64,000 bases of DNA, taken from the NCBI GenBank assembly GCA_963663945.1, contig OY760687.1, positions 2,790,001 to 2,854,000 on the forward strand. Direction: 5' to 3'. Below are positions 24,513 through 33,740 of this stretch, in pieces. Both the position numbers and the translations under genes were made by a program. Every line of letters begins with the position of its first letter. Positions within the stretch are counted from its first letter, which is position 1. This DNA comes from Bin87 sp963663945. Lineage in GTDB: Bacteria > Chloroflexota > Dehalococcoidia > Lucifugimonadales > UBA3495. The notes under the pieces were generated by a model. That model was not told the DNA's origin and did not search any database. It was given only the letters and a program-made list of their open reading frames with translations.

Positions 24513-27146
24513 CTATTCCTTTCCATACTGATAGTAGCTGGCGGAATACCAGTCACTTTCCTGGCGGCGCGCCACGATGTATTCCAGCGCCTGTCGAAGC
24601 TTGTCCGGGTTGGCGGCCACATTGCGGAAGAATGACGCGTCCGCTTCCAGTTGCTTCCAAAATCCGGTGTTGGTACGGGCCTCTCCGGGGCGGCGGTACG
24701 TTTCAGGATACCATAGCAAATTCCGCATCGGCCCATCCTTGCGATAACCCGGCGCGTCCTCCTCCTCCACCGCATGGCCGTGCTCGGCCAGGTAGACCTG
24801 TGGCCCGCTGTCCTCGCCCACCGCACGACAGTCCTTCTTCTCGTCTTGCTCCTCGTCGTCCGCGTCGTCGTCGCTGGTGGCGACACAGAAACGGTCGAAC
24901 CGCAGGCTGCCCGCTTCCGTCTCGTGGCGCACGTACCACTGGAACGGATACCACATGTCGTAGTCGACTTTGACGGACGAGTCGCCCGCGCCTTCTCCCA
25001 GGGCAGTCTCTTGTAACTGCGTGTAGGTCCGTTCCAGGTCCGCGGACCCCTGCGCGTAAGCCAGTATCTCAAGATTGGAATCGTCGTAGGTGTACGCCGC
25101 CCTCACGGCTCCAACTGCCCCAAATATCAGGAGAAGCCCTGCTACGCCCACCACCGCCGCTCTCCCGACCTCGCCGTGGCCGCGTATCAGATAGGCTATC
25201 GCGAATGCAATCGGCGCCAGGATTAACACTGCCAGCCAGATCGAAAGGCTGCCGACATCACCGCGTGCCGCCAGCCACACAATCCACACCGCCAGCGCCA
25301 GCCAAATCGGGCCGAGGATCAACGTCGCTGACGCTCTGCGATTCAGGCTACCCCAGTCGATTCCATCAATGACATTGCCCAGGAACATCCCCGCCACCAG
25401 GGCCAAAGGCACGGTTATGTTGACCAGGAGCCACGGCATCTTTTCGGCCGCGACGGTATACAGCAACAGCGTCGCGATCACCCAAGCCGCCAGCGCCAGG
25501 CCCATCCCGCCATAGGTGTCCCTGTGCCGGATCAGCCATACCACGCCAACCGCCCCAAAAACCAGAGCCAAAAGCTCGTACACGCTCAAGCCGACGAAGT
25601 AGTAGTACCACGGCTGGTTGCCTCGGGCGACGTCCTGCTGCATCAGCCAGTAGCCCAGGCTCTGCCACGACCCGGTGAAGACCCCGGGCCAGTTGGTGAA
25701 CATGGTGGTGTAGAGCACTGTCCATATCGCATAGAAGACCGCGGCGCATCCGAGCCAGAGCCCTCCTCCCCAGGCGATGCCGAACGCGCCACCCACTACA
25801 GGCAAAACCAACAGCGCCAGCACTGGAACCAGATAGTTCAACGCGACGCGCCCGGCGGCCAGATCTTCTACGGGCACTGCCGAAGGGAGCAGTTCGCCGA
25901 TGAACTCGGCGCCGCCCCACAGGAACATCAACCAGGCCCACGTCAGCAGGATGGCTGGCCCCAGCAGCAGCATCACGCCGCGCCACCCGATCTCTGACCC
26001 GAGGTTCAGCCTCAACGCGGCAACACCCAGGAGCAGGATGAGCGCGCCGGCGCCGCAGTCCACCAGGGCGCCGGGTACGCCTCCTCCCGTGGCCTGAAGC
26101 GCTGACAACAAGTTCTGAAACGGTCCCACGACCACGACAGACACTGCGGCAATGGTCGCCAGCACCGCCACGGCTACCGAGGGCAGATTGATGGGGTTCC
26201 GGATGCGCCATAGCCACATCGTGATGGCCAACCCCGCAACGACCAGCGCGACCGCGGCCACGATATGCAGCCAGACCGGCGCCGCCCACACCGGCAGCGT
26301 GACGAACGGCGCTTCCCATACCGGAGCGCCGGTGTCGCCAGTCGAACCTGTGTCACCGGATGCGATGGTCAATCCGAATGGGGATTGCGCCAGCGCTATC
26401 AGCGCCGCGGCCTGGGGCAGCGTCAAAGTGGCCAGCAGGATGAAAAACCCTGCGTTGCCGCTCATCCGCGCCAGGCCGCGCCGCGTCTTGACGAACCCCC
26501 ACAACTCGCGCCAACCCAGAGCCATCGCCGCCAGTCCCATGAACAGAATGACGAAGTACGCCGTCTCTTTGGTCGCCAGCATCAGCGCGGTCACGACCGC
26601 CGCTCCAAACAGGTAGCGTTTGCGGTTGTTGATCCCATACTGCCAGAGCATGATCAGCAGCAGCACCGCCCAGACCGCCATCAGGATGTCATTGCGCCCG
26701 AACCGGCTGAAGTACAGCAGCGATGGCGAAAACGCCAGGATCACCGCCGCGCATACCGCCCCTGTGTCGCCGATCAAGCGCCGCATGAAATACGGCAAAA
26801 CGGTCAGCGTTACCCCGAACAGCGCGTAGGGCAACCGCGCCAGGAAATCGGTATCCCCGAGGTACTTGAGCACCACCGCCACCAGCTCGATCTGGAACGG
26901 CCCATGCATCCACGGTGAGTGCGCATACTCAATCCCCCGGGCCAGCTTCCAGGAGAAATGCAGGTGGATGGCCTCGTCATAGTGCATCGTCCGCCCGTCC
27001 AACTCCCACAACCGCATGGCGGCCGCCACGAAAGCGACGAGCAGAAAAGCCCATTCAACCGGCCCGAAACGAACCGCGGGCAGGAAGGATTTAAGACGCG
27101 CCACGCTACCGCTGGCGCGCGCGGATTTGAGTGCGCTGGAAACCAT
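24513..27146 (-). CDS. TIGR03663/Agl23-like membrane glycosyltransferase (GT39-type)
   Basis: The 877-aa protein starts with a membrane helix followed by DGRTMHYDEAIHLHFSW, the acidic loop of GT-C enzymes that use lipid-linked sugars, then FSRFGRNDILMAVWAVLLL. A dozen or more hydrophobic segments follow and the C-terminal 200 residues are extracytoplasmic and rich in acidic residues (DDDADDEEQDE). The pattern fits the TIGR03663 family named Agl23. It leads the four-gene operon to 21513. Acceptor and sugar are unknown. Confidence 0.83.
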   Translation of the reverse strand: MVSSALKSARASGSVARLKSFLPAVRFGPVEWAFLLVAFVAAAMRLWELDGRTMHYDEAIHLHFSWKLARGIEYAHSPWMHGPFQIELVAVVLKYLGDTDFLARLPYALFGVTLTVLPYFMRRLIGDTGAVCAAVILAFSPSLLYFSRFGRNDILMAVWAVLLLIMLWQYGINNRKRYLFGAAVVTALMLATKETAYFVILFMGLAAMALGWRELWGFVKTRRGLARMSGNAGFFILLATLTLPQAAALIALAQSPFGLTIASGDTGSTGDTGAPVWEAPFVTLPVWAAPVWLHIVAAVALVVAGLAITMWLWRIRNPINLPSVAVAVLATIAAVSVVVVGPFQNLLSALQATGGGVPGALVDCGAGALILLLGVAALRLNLGSEIGWRGVMLLLGPAILLTWAWLMFLWGGAEFIGELLPSAVPVEDLAAGRVALNYLVPVLALLVLPVVGGAFGIAWGGGLWLGCAAVFYAIWTVLYTTMFTNWPGVFTGSWQSLGYWLMQQDVARGNQPWYYYFVGLSVYELLALVFGAVGVVWLIRHRDTYGGMGLALAAWVIATLLLYTVAAEKMPWLLVNITVPLALVAGMFLGNVIDGIDWGSLNRRASATLILGPIWLALAVWIVWLAARGDVGSLSIWLAVLILAPIAFAIAYLIRGHGEVGRAAVVGVAGLLLIFGAVGAVRAAYTYDDSNLEILAYAQGSADLERTYTQLQETALGEGAGDSSVKVDYDMWYPFQWYVRHETEAGSLRFDRFCVATSDDDADDEEQDEKKDCRAVGEDSGPQVYLAEHGHAVEEEDAPGYRKDGPMRNLLWYPETYRRPGEARTNTGFWKQLEADASFFRNVAANPDKLRQALEYIVARRQESDWYSASYYQYGKE

Positions 27147-27275
27147 GAACCGGTTTACGCTTGGCTACCCCAGGGCAGATTGGTACATTGCCCGCACCGG
27201 CGCCATCGGATACACCCAGGCGGGGTATCGGAAGACGGCTGTTATCCCACGGCTATGGTCGGCCGGGGATGCGCG

Positions 27276-28694
27276 TCAGCAAACCGCGGGCCGGTGCTGT
27301 GCCCAGGGTCGTGCCTCTTCGAAGGCCGCCATGGCGCGGAGCACACGGGCTTCGCCTCCCGCCGGTCCCACGATGTGGAGGCCAACCGGCAGGCCGGCAG
27401 CCGAGAAACCACACGGCACGCTGGAGGCCGTTTGCCCGCTCATGTTGATCGGGAAGGTGAACGGCAGGTATCCCCACCACGGTTCCACGGATCGACCCGC
27501 GACACTCGTAGGGTGCTGGCCGATCGGGAAAGCGGTAACAGCCATCGCCGGGGTGAGCAGGAGGTCGTAGGTGTTGAAAAAGTCCGCGAACCGCCGCTTG
27601 TGGCGATCCACGTACGCCAGCGCCCGGGACAGATCGGCAGCTGTGTGTCGCGACGCGCCGTCGAAGGTGTTCTGCACGTAATGGCTCAGTTCGTCCCGTC
27701 GCCCGGGGTAAAGCTCCTCGTAGGACGTATATGACGCTGTCCCGAACACGGTCGAGAACGCCGGGAATGGGTCGCCCTCGATTTCCGGCGCCGCTTCTTC
27801 GACGACAGCGCCCAGTTCCTGGAAGACCTGCGCAGCGCCCCGCGTGATCTGAACCACCTCCGGGTCCACCGCGGCATAGCCCAGGTCGTCGCTCCACGCC
27901 ACTCGCCAGCCCTCTACTCCGCCCTCCAGCGATGCCATGTAATCCGGCGGCGTATCGGTCATCGTGTTGGGGTCCCGCGGATCGGGTCCCGCCAATACCT
28001 GCAACAGCATCGCCGTGTCACGCACCGTCCGGCTCATGGGCCCGCTTTGCGAAAAATGGTTGACGGCCCGCCCGCCGTAACCGCCATACCGGGGCACCCT
28101 GCCGTGGGATGGTTTGATCCCGGTGACCCCGCTGAAGCTGGAAGGTATACGGACGCTGCCGCCTCCGTCGCTGCCGGTGGCCAGGGTGCACAAACCCGCA
28201 ATCAAAGCCGCCGCCGCGCCCCCGCTGCTGCCTCCGGGCGTGTAGTCCGTGTTCCATGGATTGCGGCACGGCTCACTCACCAGATTCTCGGTGGTTCCCG
28301 ACTGGCCGAATTCCGGCGTGTTGGTCTTGCCCAGGATGATCCCGCCGGCAGCCTTCACCCGCTCCACCACAATCGAGTCGATCTCCGGCACACGATCCCG
28401 GAAGACCGCCGACCCCATGGTCGTCCGGACTCCCTTGGTCAGTTCCAAGTCCTTCACCGAAATGGGGACACCATGCAGCGGCCCGAGGTCATCGCCCCGT
28501 TGCACCGCTTCATCCGCCGCCCTGGCGTGCTCCATTGCCTGCTCGGGACACAGGGTCAAATAAGCATTCAGCTGAGGGTTCAACTGCTCGATGCGCTGGA
28601 AGAAGAACTCGGTCAGCTCAACTGCGGAAACCTCTTTGGCGGCGATCATGCGCCGTACTTCCGTGGCGGGAGTGAAAGCCATTTCAGAATCCAT
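27276..28694 (-). CDS. amidase signature family protein
   Basis: The 472-aa enzyme has the Ser-cisSer-Lys triad: Lys81 (GVPISVKDL), Ser156/157 in GGSSGGAAAALIAG and the nucleophile Ser180 in GSDGGGSVR. It hydrolyses an amide bond of unknown substrate. The true start is ATG 28694, after GAGGAGAG; the open frame extends 175 codons upstream without conservation. It is divergent from the AcoX-like gene. A second amidase lies at 60323. Confidence 0.92.
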   Translation of the reverse strand: MDSEMAFTPATEVRRMIAAKEVSAVELTEFFFQRIEQLNPQLNAYLTLCPEQAMEHARAADEAVQRGDDLGPLHGVPISVKDLELTKGVRTTMGSAVFRDRVPEIDSIVVERVKAAGGIILGKTNTPEFGQSGTTENLVSEPCRNPWNTDYTPGGSSGGAAAALIAGLCTLATGSDGGGSVRIPSSFSGVTGIKPSHGRVPRYGGYGGRAVNHFSQSGPMSRTVRDTAMLLQVLAGPDPRDPNTMTDTPPDYMASLEGGVEGWRVAWSDDLGYAAVDPEVVQITRGAAQVFQELGAVVEEAAPEIEGDPFPAFSTVFGTASYTSYEELYPGRRDELSHYVQNTFDGASRHTAADLSRALAYVDRHKRRFADFFNTYDLLLTPAMAVTAFPIGQHPTSVAGRSVEPWWGYLPFTFPINMSGQTASSVPCGFSAAGLPVGLHIVGPAGGEARVLRAMAAFEEARPWAQHRPAVC

Positions 28695-28986
28695 AACGCT
28701 CTCCTCGTCGAGTTCCTGCTGCGATCGTTTGGTCGGGACGCCTGCTGCTTTGCATTGGGGGGCAATCGGTTCAGGTTGGTCGTCGGAATCAATTGCACGC
28801 CAACTGCGGGCTGTCGGACGGCGTAAGGAGCACAGCCATCGGGGTGCCCAGAATTGTATCACCCTGACCCGGGTTTCTTGCCGGCCGTGGATGGCTCGAC
28901 CTTCCAATCCTCCCAGGTTGGGTTCAGCCATGGTGTATAGTGGGCCGTCGTCGCCGACCAACGGCAGCCTCGCACTTCGCGCCACC

Positions 28987-29994
28987 ATGACCACCGTCGG
29001 AATCATCGCCAACCCCGCCGCCAGCAAGGACATTCGCCGCCTGGTGGCCCAGGGACGCGTGGTCCCCGATTGGGAAAAGGTCAACACCGTCCGGCGGGCT
29101 CTCATCGGGCTGCAGTCCACCGATGTGCAACGCGTGATTGCCATGCCGGACAGCGGCAACCTGTGCCGACGCGCCGCCGACGATTCCAGCATCTCCCTGC
29201 CTCTGGAAATGCTGCCCATGTCTCCCCTCTATACCGAGGGAGACACCACCAGAGCCGCAGCAATGATGGCCGAAATGGGGGTGGGTTGCCTGATCACGCT
29301 GGGCGGCGACGGCACCAACCGGGCGGTGGCCGTCGGCACCAACCAGATCCCGCTGGTGGCCATCTCCACCGGCACCAACAACATCTTCCCGGTGATGGTT
29401 GAGGGCACCCTGGCCGGCATCGCCGCCGGTCTTGTCGCCTCCGGTCGTATGGGACCCGCCGACACGTCGGTAATCAGCAAGACGCTGCAAATTCACGTCA
29501 ACGGCGAGTTCCGCGACCTCGCCCTCGTGGACGTTGCCATTTCCCGTGAGCGTTATGTCGCCACCCGTGCGATCTGGGACCTGGACACCGTGCACGAGGT
29601 GTTCCTCACCCGAGCCGAACCCGGCGGCATTGGACTATCGTCGGTGGGCGGGCGGCTTCATCCCCTGTCAATCGCCGACGTCGGCGGCTTGCACTACGTG
29701 CTTGCGCGCGGGGGCGCTGACACCGACAGCCCACCGGGGAATACCGTCATCGCCCCGGTGGCGCCGGGCATAGTCGAGCCGGCGTCCATCGCCTCCTGGC
29801 AACTCCTCCACGAAGGCATCCCCGTGGCACTGGAACCCCGCTACTGCACGGTCGCCCTGGATGGGGAACGTTCGCTGACCCTGACGCCGGAAGATTCAGC
29901 GGAGATTGTGCTCGCCCGGAACGGTCCACCGGTTGTTCTGGTCCAGCGCGCCCTGCTCCGCGCCGCTCAACTCGGACTGTTCAACCTGCCCTGA
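28987..29994 (+). CDS. AcoX-like NAD-kinase fold protein
   Basis: This 335-aa protein has the diacylglycerol/NAD kinase nucleotide motif GGDGTN (106-111) and the STGTNN loop, matching ATP-NAD kinase-like AcoX proteins. True NAD kinase activity is not certain, since AcoX of the acetoin cluster has no clear assigned reaction. The start ATG 28987 lacks a strong Shine-Dalgarno sequence; a TATAGT hexamer lies 46 bases upstream at 28936. It overlaps the TauE gene by one base (TGATG). Confidence 0.8.
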   Translation: MTTVGIIANPAASKDIRRLVAQGRVVPDWEKVNTVRRALIGLQSTDVQRVIAMPDSGNLCRRAADDSSISLPLEMLPMSPLYTEGDTTRAAAMMAEMGVGCLITLGGDGTNRAVAVGTNQIPLVAISTGTNNIFPVMVEGTLAGIAAGLVASGRMGPADTSVISKTLQIHVNGEFRDLALVDVAISRERYVATRAIWDLDTVHEVFLTRAEPGGIGLSSVGGRLHPLSIADVGGLHYVLARGGADTDSPPGNTVIAPVAPGIVEPASIASWQLLHEGIPVALEPRYCTVALDGERSLTLTPEDSAEIVLARNGPPVVLVQRALLRAAQLGLFNLP

Positions 29995-30737
29995 TGCTCT
30001 TCGGTTGGGAGCTCGCTGTCATCCTGGCGGCGATGCTGTTGGGGTCGTTCGTTTTCAGCGCCGTTGGCTTCGGGATGGCCCTGGCCATGGCTCCGATCCT
30101 CCTGCTGGTGCTGGCTCCCCGGGAGGTGGTGGTGCTGTCCAACGCGATGATCGTCGTCGCGACGCTGTTGATTCTGTTGCAGACCTGGCGGTCGTTCCGC
30201 TGGCGGCAGTCGTGGCTTTTCATCGTCTCCGGGCTGCCCCCGGTGCCGCTCGGAGTGCTGTTGCTCAGCGTCGCCGCGCCCACCGCCCTGAGATTATCCA
30301 TCGTCAGCCTGATCCTAGTGATCGCAGTGCTGACCCTGTTCAACGTGCGCTTGACCGTCGCCCGCACCCGGTGGGGAGCCGTCGGTTTCGGCTTTACGAC
30401 CACGCTGTTAACCACGACCCTCAGCATCGGCGGACCGGTCGCAGCCATCTACGCCATCGAACAGGAATGGCCTCGCGAGACCATGCGCGCGACCCTCGCG
30501 GTGTATTTCCTGCTGGCCGGCGTGCTGGGGTTGGCGTTGTACTTCGCGGTCGGGCTAATCCCGCGCGAGTTGGAGTACGAAATGGCCATCGGCGTCCCGG
30601 TGGTCGTGATCGGCTCAACCCTGGGCGGGTGGCTGGCTCGCCGCATGAGTTTGCGTATCTTCCGTTACGCCGTGCTTTTCGTCATCATTGGCGGCAGCAC
30701 GTCGTTGCTGATCCGGGAGTTGGCGCGTTTGATTTAG
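29994..30737 (+). CDS. TauE/SafE family sulfite/organosulfonate exporter-like protein
   Basis: The 247-aa protein has about eight membrane segments in two repeats, with the first-repeat signature GSFVFSAVGFGMALAMAP and the second-repeat TTTLSIGGPVAAIYAIE typical of TauE/SafE (PF01925). It starts at ATG 29994, overlapping the AcoX stop by one base, so it is co-translated with it. The family transports sulfite, sulfonates or other anions; substrate not predictable. Confidence 0.85.
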   Translation: MLFGWELAVILAAMLLGSFVFSAVGFGMALAMAPILLLVLAPREVVVLSNAMIVVATLLILLQTWRSFRWRQSWLFIVSGLPPVPLGVLLLSVAAPTALRLSIVSLILVIAVLTLFNVRLTVARTRWGAVGFGFTTTLLTTTLSIGGPVAAIYAIEQEWPRETMRATLAVYFLLAGVLGLALYFAVGLIPRELEYEMAIGVPVVVIGSTLGGWLARRMSLRIFRYAVLFVIIGGSTSLLIRELARLI

Positions 30738-30760
30738 GGGCGGATCCGCGACCCGCCCCT
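30736..30760. terminator. bidirectional hairpin between TauE and trxB
   Basis: AGGGGCGG (30736-30743) pairs with CCGCCCCT (30753-30760), immediately after the TauE stop and 35 bases before the trxB stop. It belongs to the GGGGCG/CGCCCC palindrome family seen elsewhere in the window. Confidence 0.55.
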
Positions 30761-30794
30761 GCAATCTCAATCCACCGTTGGCGCCGTCTGCCGC

Positions 30795-31715
30795 CTACGC
30801 AGACAGATCGTGGAAAGCGGCCAGCGCGGCCGTGATCCCGTCGCCAACCGCGGCTCCCAGTTGCCTGGTCGATTCCGCCCGGGCGTCGCCGCACACGTAG
30901 ACCTTCGGGATGTTGGTCCTCATGTGCAGGTCGCCGTGGATATGGCCCAGTTCGTCCATATCCAGCTGTTCCTTGAAGGCTTCGGTGTTGGGGTGGAAAC
31001 CGACGTACACGAAGGCGGCGGCGGTGGGATAGTCGTACACCTCGTCGGTCTTCAGGTTCTTGACCCGCGCCGCTTCCAGAACGTCGCTGCCAACGAATTC
31101 CTCGACAACATGGCTCCACAGCCATTTGTACTTGGGGTTGGAGAAGGCCCGATCCTGCAGCACCTTGGTGGCGCGCAGCTCGTCCCGCCGATGAATGATG
31201 GTCACGGAGTTGCAGATGCCCGTCAGATAAAAGCTCTCGTCCATGGCGGAGTCGCCTCCGCCGACGACCACCACGTCCTGGCCCCGGAAGAAGTTTCCAT
31301 CGCAGACCGCGCAATACGAAACCCCACGCCCGCCGAATTCGTCCTCACCCGCCACTCCCAGCTTGTTGTGGGAACCGCCGGTGGCGATAATCAGAGCGCG
31401 CGCCGTAAAATCGCCCTCCGAAGTTCGGACCAGCTTCCGGTCTTCGTACAGGTTTTCCACCCCTTCGATCTCGGCAAACTCCATCTTGGCGCCGAAACGC
31501 TCGGCCTGGTTGTACATCTCGTCAGCCAGCGCCTGACCCTTCACACCCTCGCGGAACCCCGGGTAGTTTTCTATATCGTCGGTGATCAGCAACTGCCCAC
31601 CCGGGCCAATGCTTTCTATCATCAGCGTGCTGAGCATCGCGCGCGTCGAGTAGAGCCCGGCCGACAAACCCGCGGCGCCGGCGCCAAGGATCACAACATC
31701 GTAGTCGTTGGACAT
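30795..31715 (-). CDS. trxB: thioredoxin-disulfide reductase
   Basis: The 306-aa flavoprotein passes electrons from NADPH to thioredoxin. It has the FAD motif GAGAAGLSAGLYS, the redox pair Cys135-Cys138 (CAVCDG), the NADPH motif GGGDSAMDE and the C-terminal GDARAESTRQLGAAVGDG. Start ATG 31715 has GGGAGG upstream. The downstream thioredoxin is not in the window. Confidence 0.95.
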   Translation of the reverse strand: MSNDYDVVILGAGAAGLSAGLYSTRAMLSTLMIESIGPGGQLLITDDIENYPGFREGVKGQALADEMYNQAERFGAKMEFAEIEGVENLYEDRKLVRTSEGDFTARALIIATGGSHNKLGVAGEDEFGGRGVSYCAVCDGNFFRGQDVVVVGGGDSAMDESFYLTGICNSVTIIHRRDELRATKVLQDRAFSNPKYKWLWSHVVEEFVGSDVLEAARVKNLKTDEVYDYPTAAAFVYVGFHPNTEAFKEQLDMDELGHIHGDLHMRTNIPKVYVCGDARAESTRQLGAAVGDGITAALAAFHDLSA

Positions 31716-31731
31716 CTGGTGGATACCTCCC

Positions 31732-32781
31732 TTACCTGTTGGATCCGTCGGCGACCGGTTGCGCCGGGTTGACGTGATTGCGGCGACGCTCTGCCGCTGG
31801 CCCCACGCGGTTGGCGCGCTGCGAAAACGAAGCTTTGACGTACTCCACCGAACGCCTCAGCCCTTCCTCCAACGACACCTCGGGCGTCCACTTCAGCTCT
31901 TTCTCCGCGCGCGTCGAGTCCAGGGCAATGTTCAGCACTTCCCCGGTGCGTCGGGGTCGATAGTCGGGCTCCTGGTCAAATTCCGTGAATTCCTGGAGCA
32001 TCTCGTAGATCCGTGCGACGCTCACCTGTTCCCCGGTGCCAATGTTGTACGTTCTGCCGTGGCCCTTGTTGATCGCCGCGAGGTTGGCCTGAACTACGTC
32101 CGACACATACACGAAATCGCGTTCCTGGAGGCCGTCACCGTAGATGTGTGGTCTGCGCTCGCTCAGCATCATCCCGGTGAAGATTGCGATGACGCCGGCC
32201 TCTCCATCTGGGTTTTGTCCGGGCCCGTAGACGTTGGCATACCGAAGGATCGTGTAATCCAGGCCGTAGGTCTCGTTGAACAGCTCCAGGTACTGCTCAC
32301 CGACGTATTTGGACAGGGCGTAAGGGGTGAGCGGATTCACCGGTGTGTTTTCATCGCAAGGGATCGTCTCCGGGTCGCCATAGATCGCGCCGCCGGTGGA
32401 CGAAAAGATGAACTTCTCCACTCCTTCGGAGGCCGCTGCGGCGATCAACCGGATCGTACCCATCACGTTGGCGTCAGCGTCAGCCACCGGATCAATCGCG
32501 GACTTGCGCACGCTGCTCTGAGCCGCCAGGTGAAACACGAACTCCGGCCGTTCCCTCTGGACGATCTGGTTCAGCCGGACGTCGTTCAACTCCGCGTGAT
32601 AAAAGGTCGCACGGTGATTGACGTTCCGCAACTGACCGCTACTGAGGTTGTCCACCACCGCCACGTCGTATCCGTCATCCAGCAACCCGTCTACCAGGTG
32701 CGAGCCGATGAACCCGGCCCCGCCGGTCACCAGCGCTTTTGTCCGTCGTGTCAACTTGTCGCGTCCGTTACCATCGATCAT
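31732..32781 (-). CDS. NAD-dependent epimerase/dehydratase (UDP-glucose 4-epimerase-like)
   Basis: An extended SDR of about 349 aa with the NAD motif TGGAGFIGSHL (19-29), the YALSK catalytic Tyr-Lys and the family features GNVYGPGQNPDGEAGVI-like loop. It interconverts or modifies nucleotide sugars; UDP-glucose 4-epimerase is most likely but dTDP-sugar enzymes cannot be excluded. The frame continues to a GTG at 32838; ATG 32781 keeps only a short basic leader before the Rossmann fold. It ends 16 bases before the trxB start and may be co-transcribed with it. Confidence 0.85.
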   Translation of the reverse strand: MIDGNGRDKLTRRTKALVTGGAGFIGSHLVDGLLDDGYDVAVVDNLSSGQLRNVNHRATFYHAELNDVRLNQIVQRERPEFVFHLAAQSSVRKSAIDPVADADANVMGTIRLIAAAASEGVEKFIFSSTGGAIYGDPETIPCDENTPVNPLTPYALSKYVGEQYLELFNETYGLDYTILRYANVYGPGQNPDGEAGVIAIFTGMMLSERRPHIYGDGLQERDFVYVSDVVQANLAAINKGHGRTYNIGTGEQVSVARIYEMLQEFTEFDQEPDYRPRRTGEVLNIALDSTRAEKELKWTPEVSLEEGLRRSVEYVKASFSQRANRVGPAAERRRNHVNPAQPVADGSNR

Positions 32782-32947
32782 TCCGATCGCAAATCGTCGT
32801 CTATCGTAATTCAAACGACAGCACGCGGCAACCGACACCCGCCATCGGTAGCCGCTCCGACCTGATAAAGCAAGTCATGGGTACACCGTCGACCGAGCGC
32901 CTTCATTGGGCGCGTCAACCGGCGCCCAAGTGGATCGCCCCCGATTG

Positions 32948-32956
32948 TGGTTTAAT
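32948..32956 (+). promoter_or_regulatory. possible extended -10 for the EthD-like gene
   Basis: TGG followed by TTTAAT, 24 bases before the ATG at 32980. No clear -35 box. Confidence 0.3.
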
Positions 32957-32979
32957 GCGCGGCGAAAGAGAGGTGCATT

Positions 32980-33654
32980 ATGGCCAAGAAAAAGGGCTCC
33001 GCCCTGCTGATCGTCTACACCGACGTCGACATCGAGAACGACGCCGAATTCAATGCCTGGTACAACGAAGAACACGTGCCGGAACGCCTCAGCGCTCCCG
33101 GGTTTCTGGATGCTGCCCGCTACGAAGCGCTGAAAGGCGGCCCACGTTACCTGGCCGTCTACGAGTTGGAATCGGTAGAAGCCCTGCAAACCGACGAATA
33201 CCTCCGCATGAGCCAGAACCCGACGGAGTGGACCAAGCGCATGTCGCCCAACGTGGTCGGTCGCGGCACCGTGCGCATCGCCTGCACCCAGATTTATCCG
33301 GAGGAAAGCGATCCGCACACGCTCGGCAGGGGTATGGCTCCCGCCTTGCAGATCGGTCGCATGGATGTACCCGGCGACATCGAGGCCAGGTACAACGAGT
33401 ATTACGACACCGTCCGCACCCCGGCCAACCTGCAGATACCCGGTTGCCTCCATGTTCGCCGCTATCACGTGGTCGAAGGCAGCCCCAAGTACCTGACGAT
33501 GTACGAGTTCGAGCACGAAAAGGTGCCGGAAACTCTGGCGTGGGAGAACCAACGCCGCCAGGACACCATGCACGAATACATCGGCGGAACCTACGGCCAT
33601 GCCCCGGGATCGCCCGGAGTTTACCGACGTGTCCAGCCACCCCGTGCCTTCTGA
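32980..33654 (+). CDS. tandem EthD-like dimeric alpha/beta-barrel protein
   Basis: The 224-aa protein contains two similar ferredoxin-fold halves. The first has DAEFNAWYNEEHVPERL then GGPRYLAVYELES; the second has EARYNEYYDTVRTPANL then GSPKYLTMYEFEH. EthD-like domains help oxygenase or dehalogenation pathways, and a fused tandem would give a ready-made barrel. Shine-Dalgarno GAGAGG precedes ATG 32980. It is followed by an LLM flavin monooxygenase, with which it may function. Confidence 0.78.
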   Translation: MAKKKGSALLIVYTDVDIENDAEFNAWYNEEHVPERLSAPGFLDAARYEALKGGPRYLAVYELESVEALQTDEYLRMSQNPTEWTKRMSPNVVGRGTVRIACTQIYPEESDPHTLGRGMAPALQIGRMDVPGDIEARYNEYYDTVRTPANLQIPGCLHVRRYHVVEGSPKYLTMYEFEHEKVPETLAWENQRRQDTMHEYIGGTYGHAPGSPGVYRRVQPPRAF

Positions 33655-33680
33655 CCATAGAACGATCGCGCCGGCCCGCA

Positions 33681-33689
33681 TGTTAGAAT
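33681..33689 (+). promoter_or_regulatory. possible extended -10 promoter for the LLM monooxygenase gene
   Basis: TGT followed by TAGAAT, with the ATG at 33741 about 45 bases on. The -35 position is not consensus. Confidence 0.35.
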
Positions 33690-33740
33690 GGCGCAACCCC
33701 AATCCCCTGATCTCCCTATAGCCATTTGAGGAGGCAATCG

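Noticed and set aside
28591..28986. Upstream extension of the AcoX-like frame
   Set aside because: It runs antisense to the amidase start and lacks conservation; MTTVGIIANP at 28987 is the natural N-terminus.
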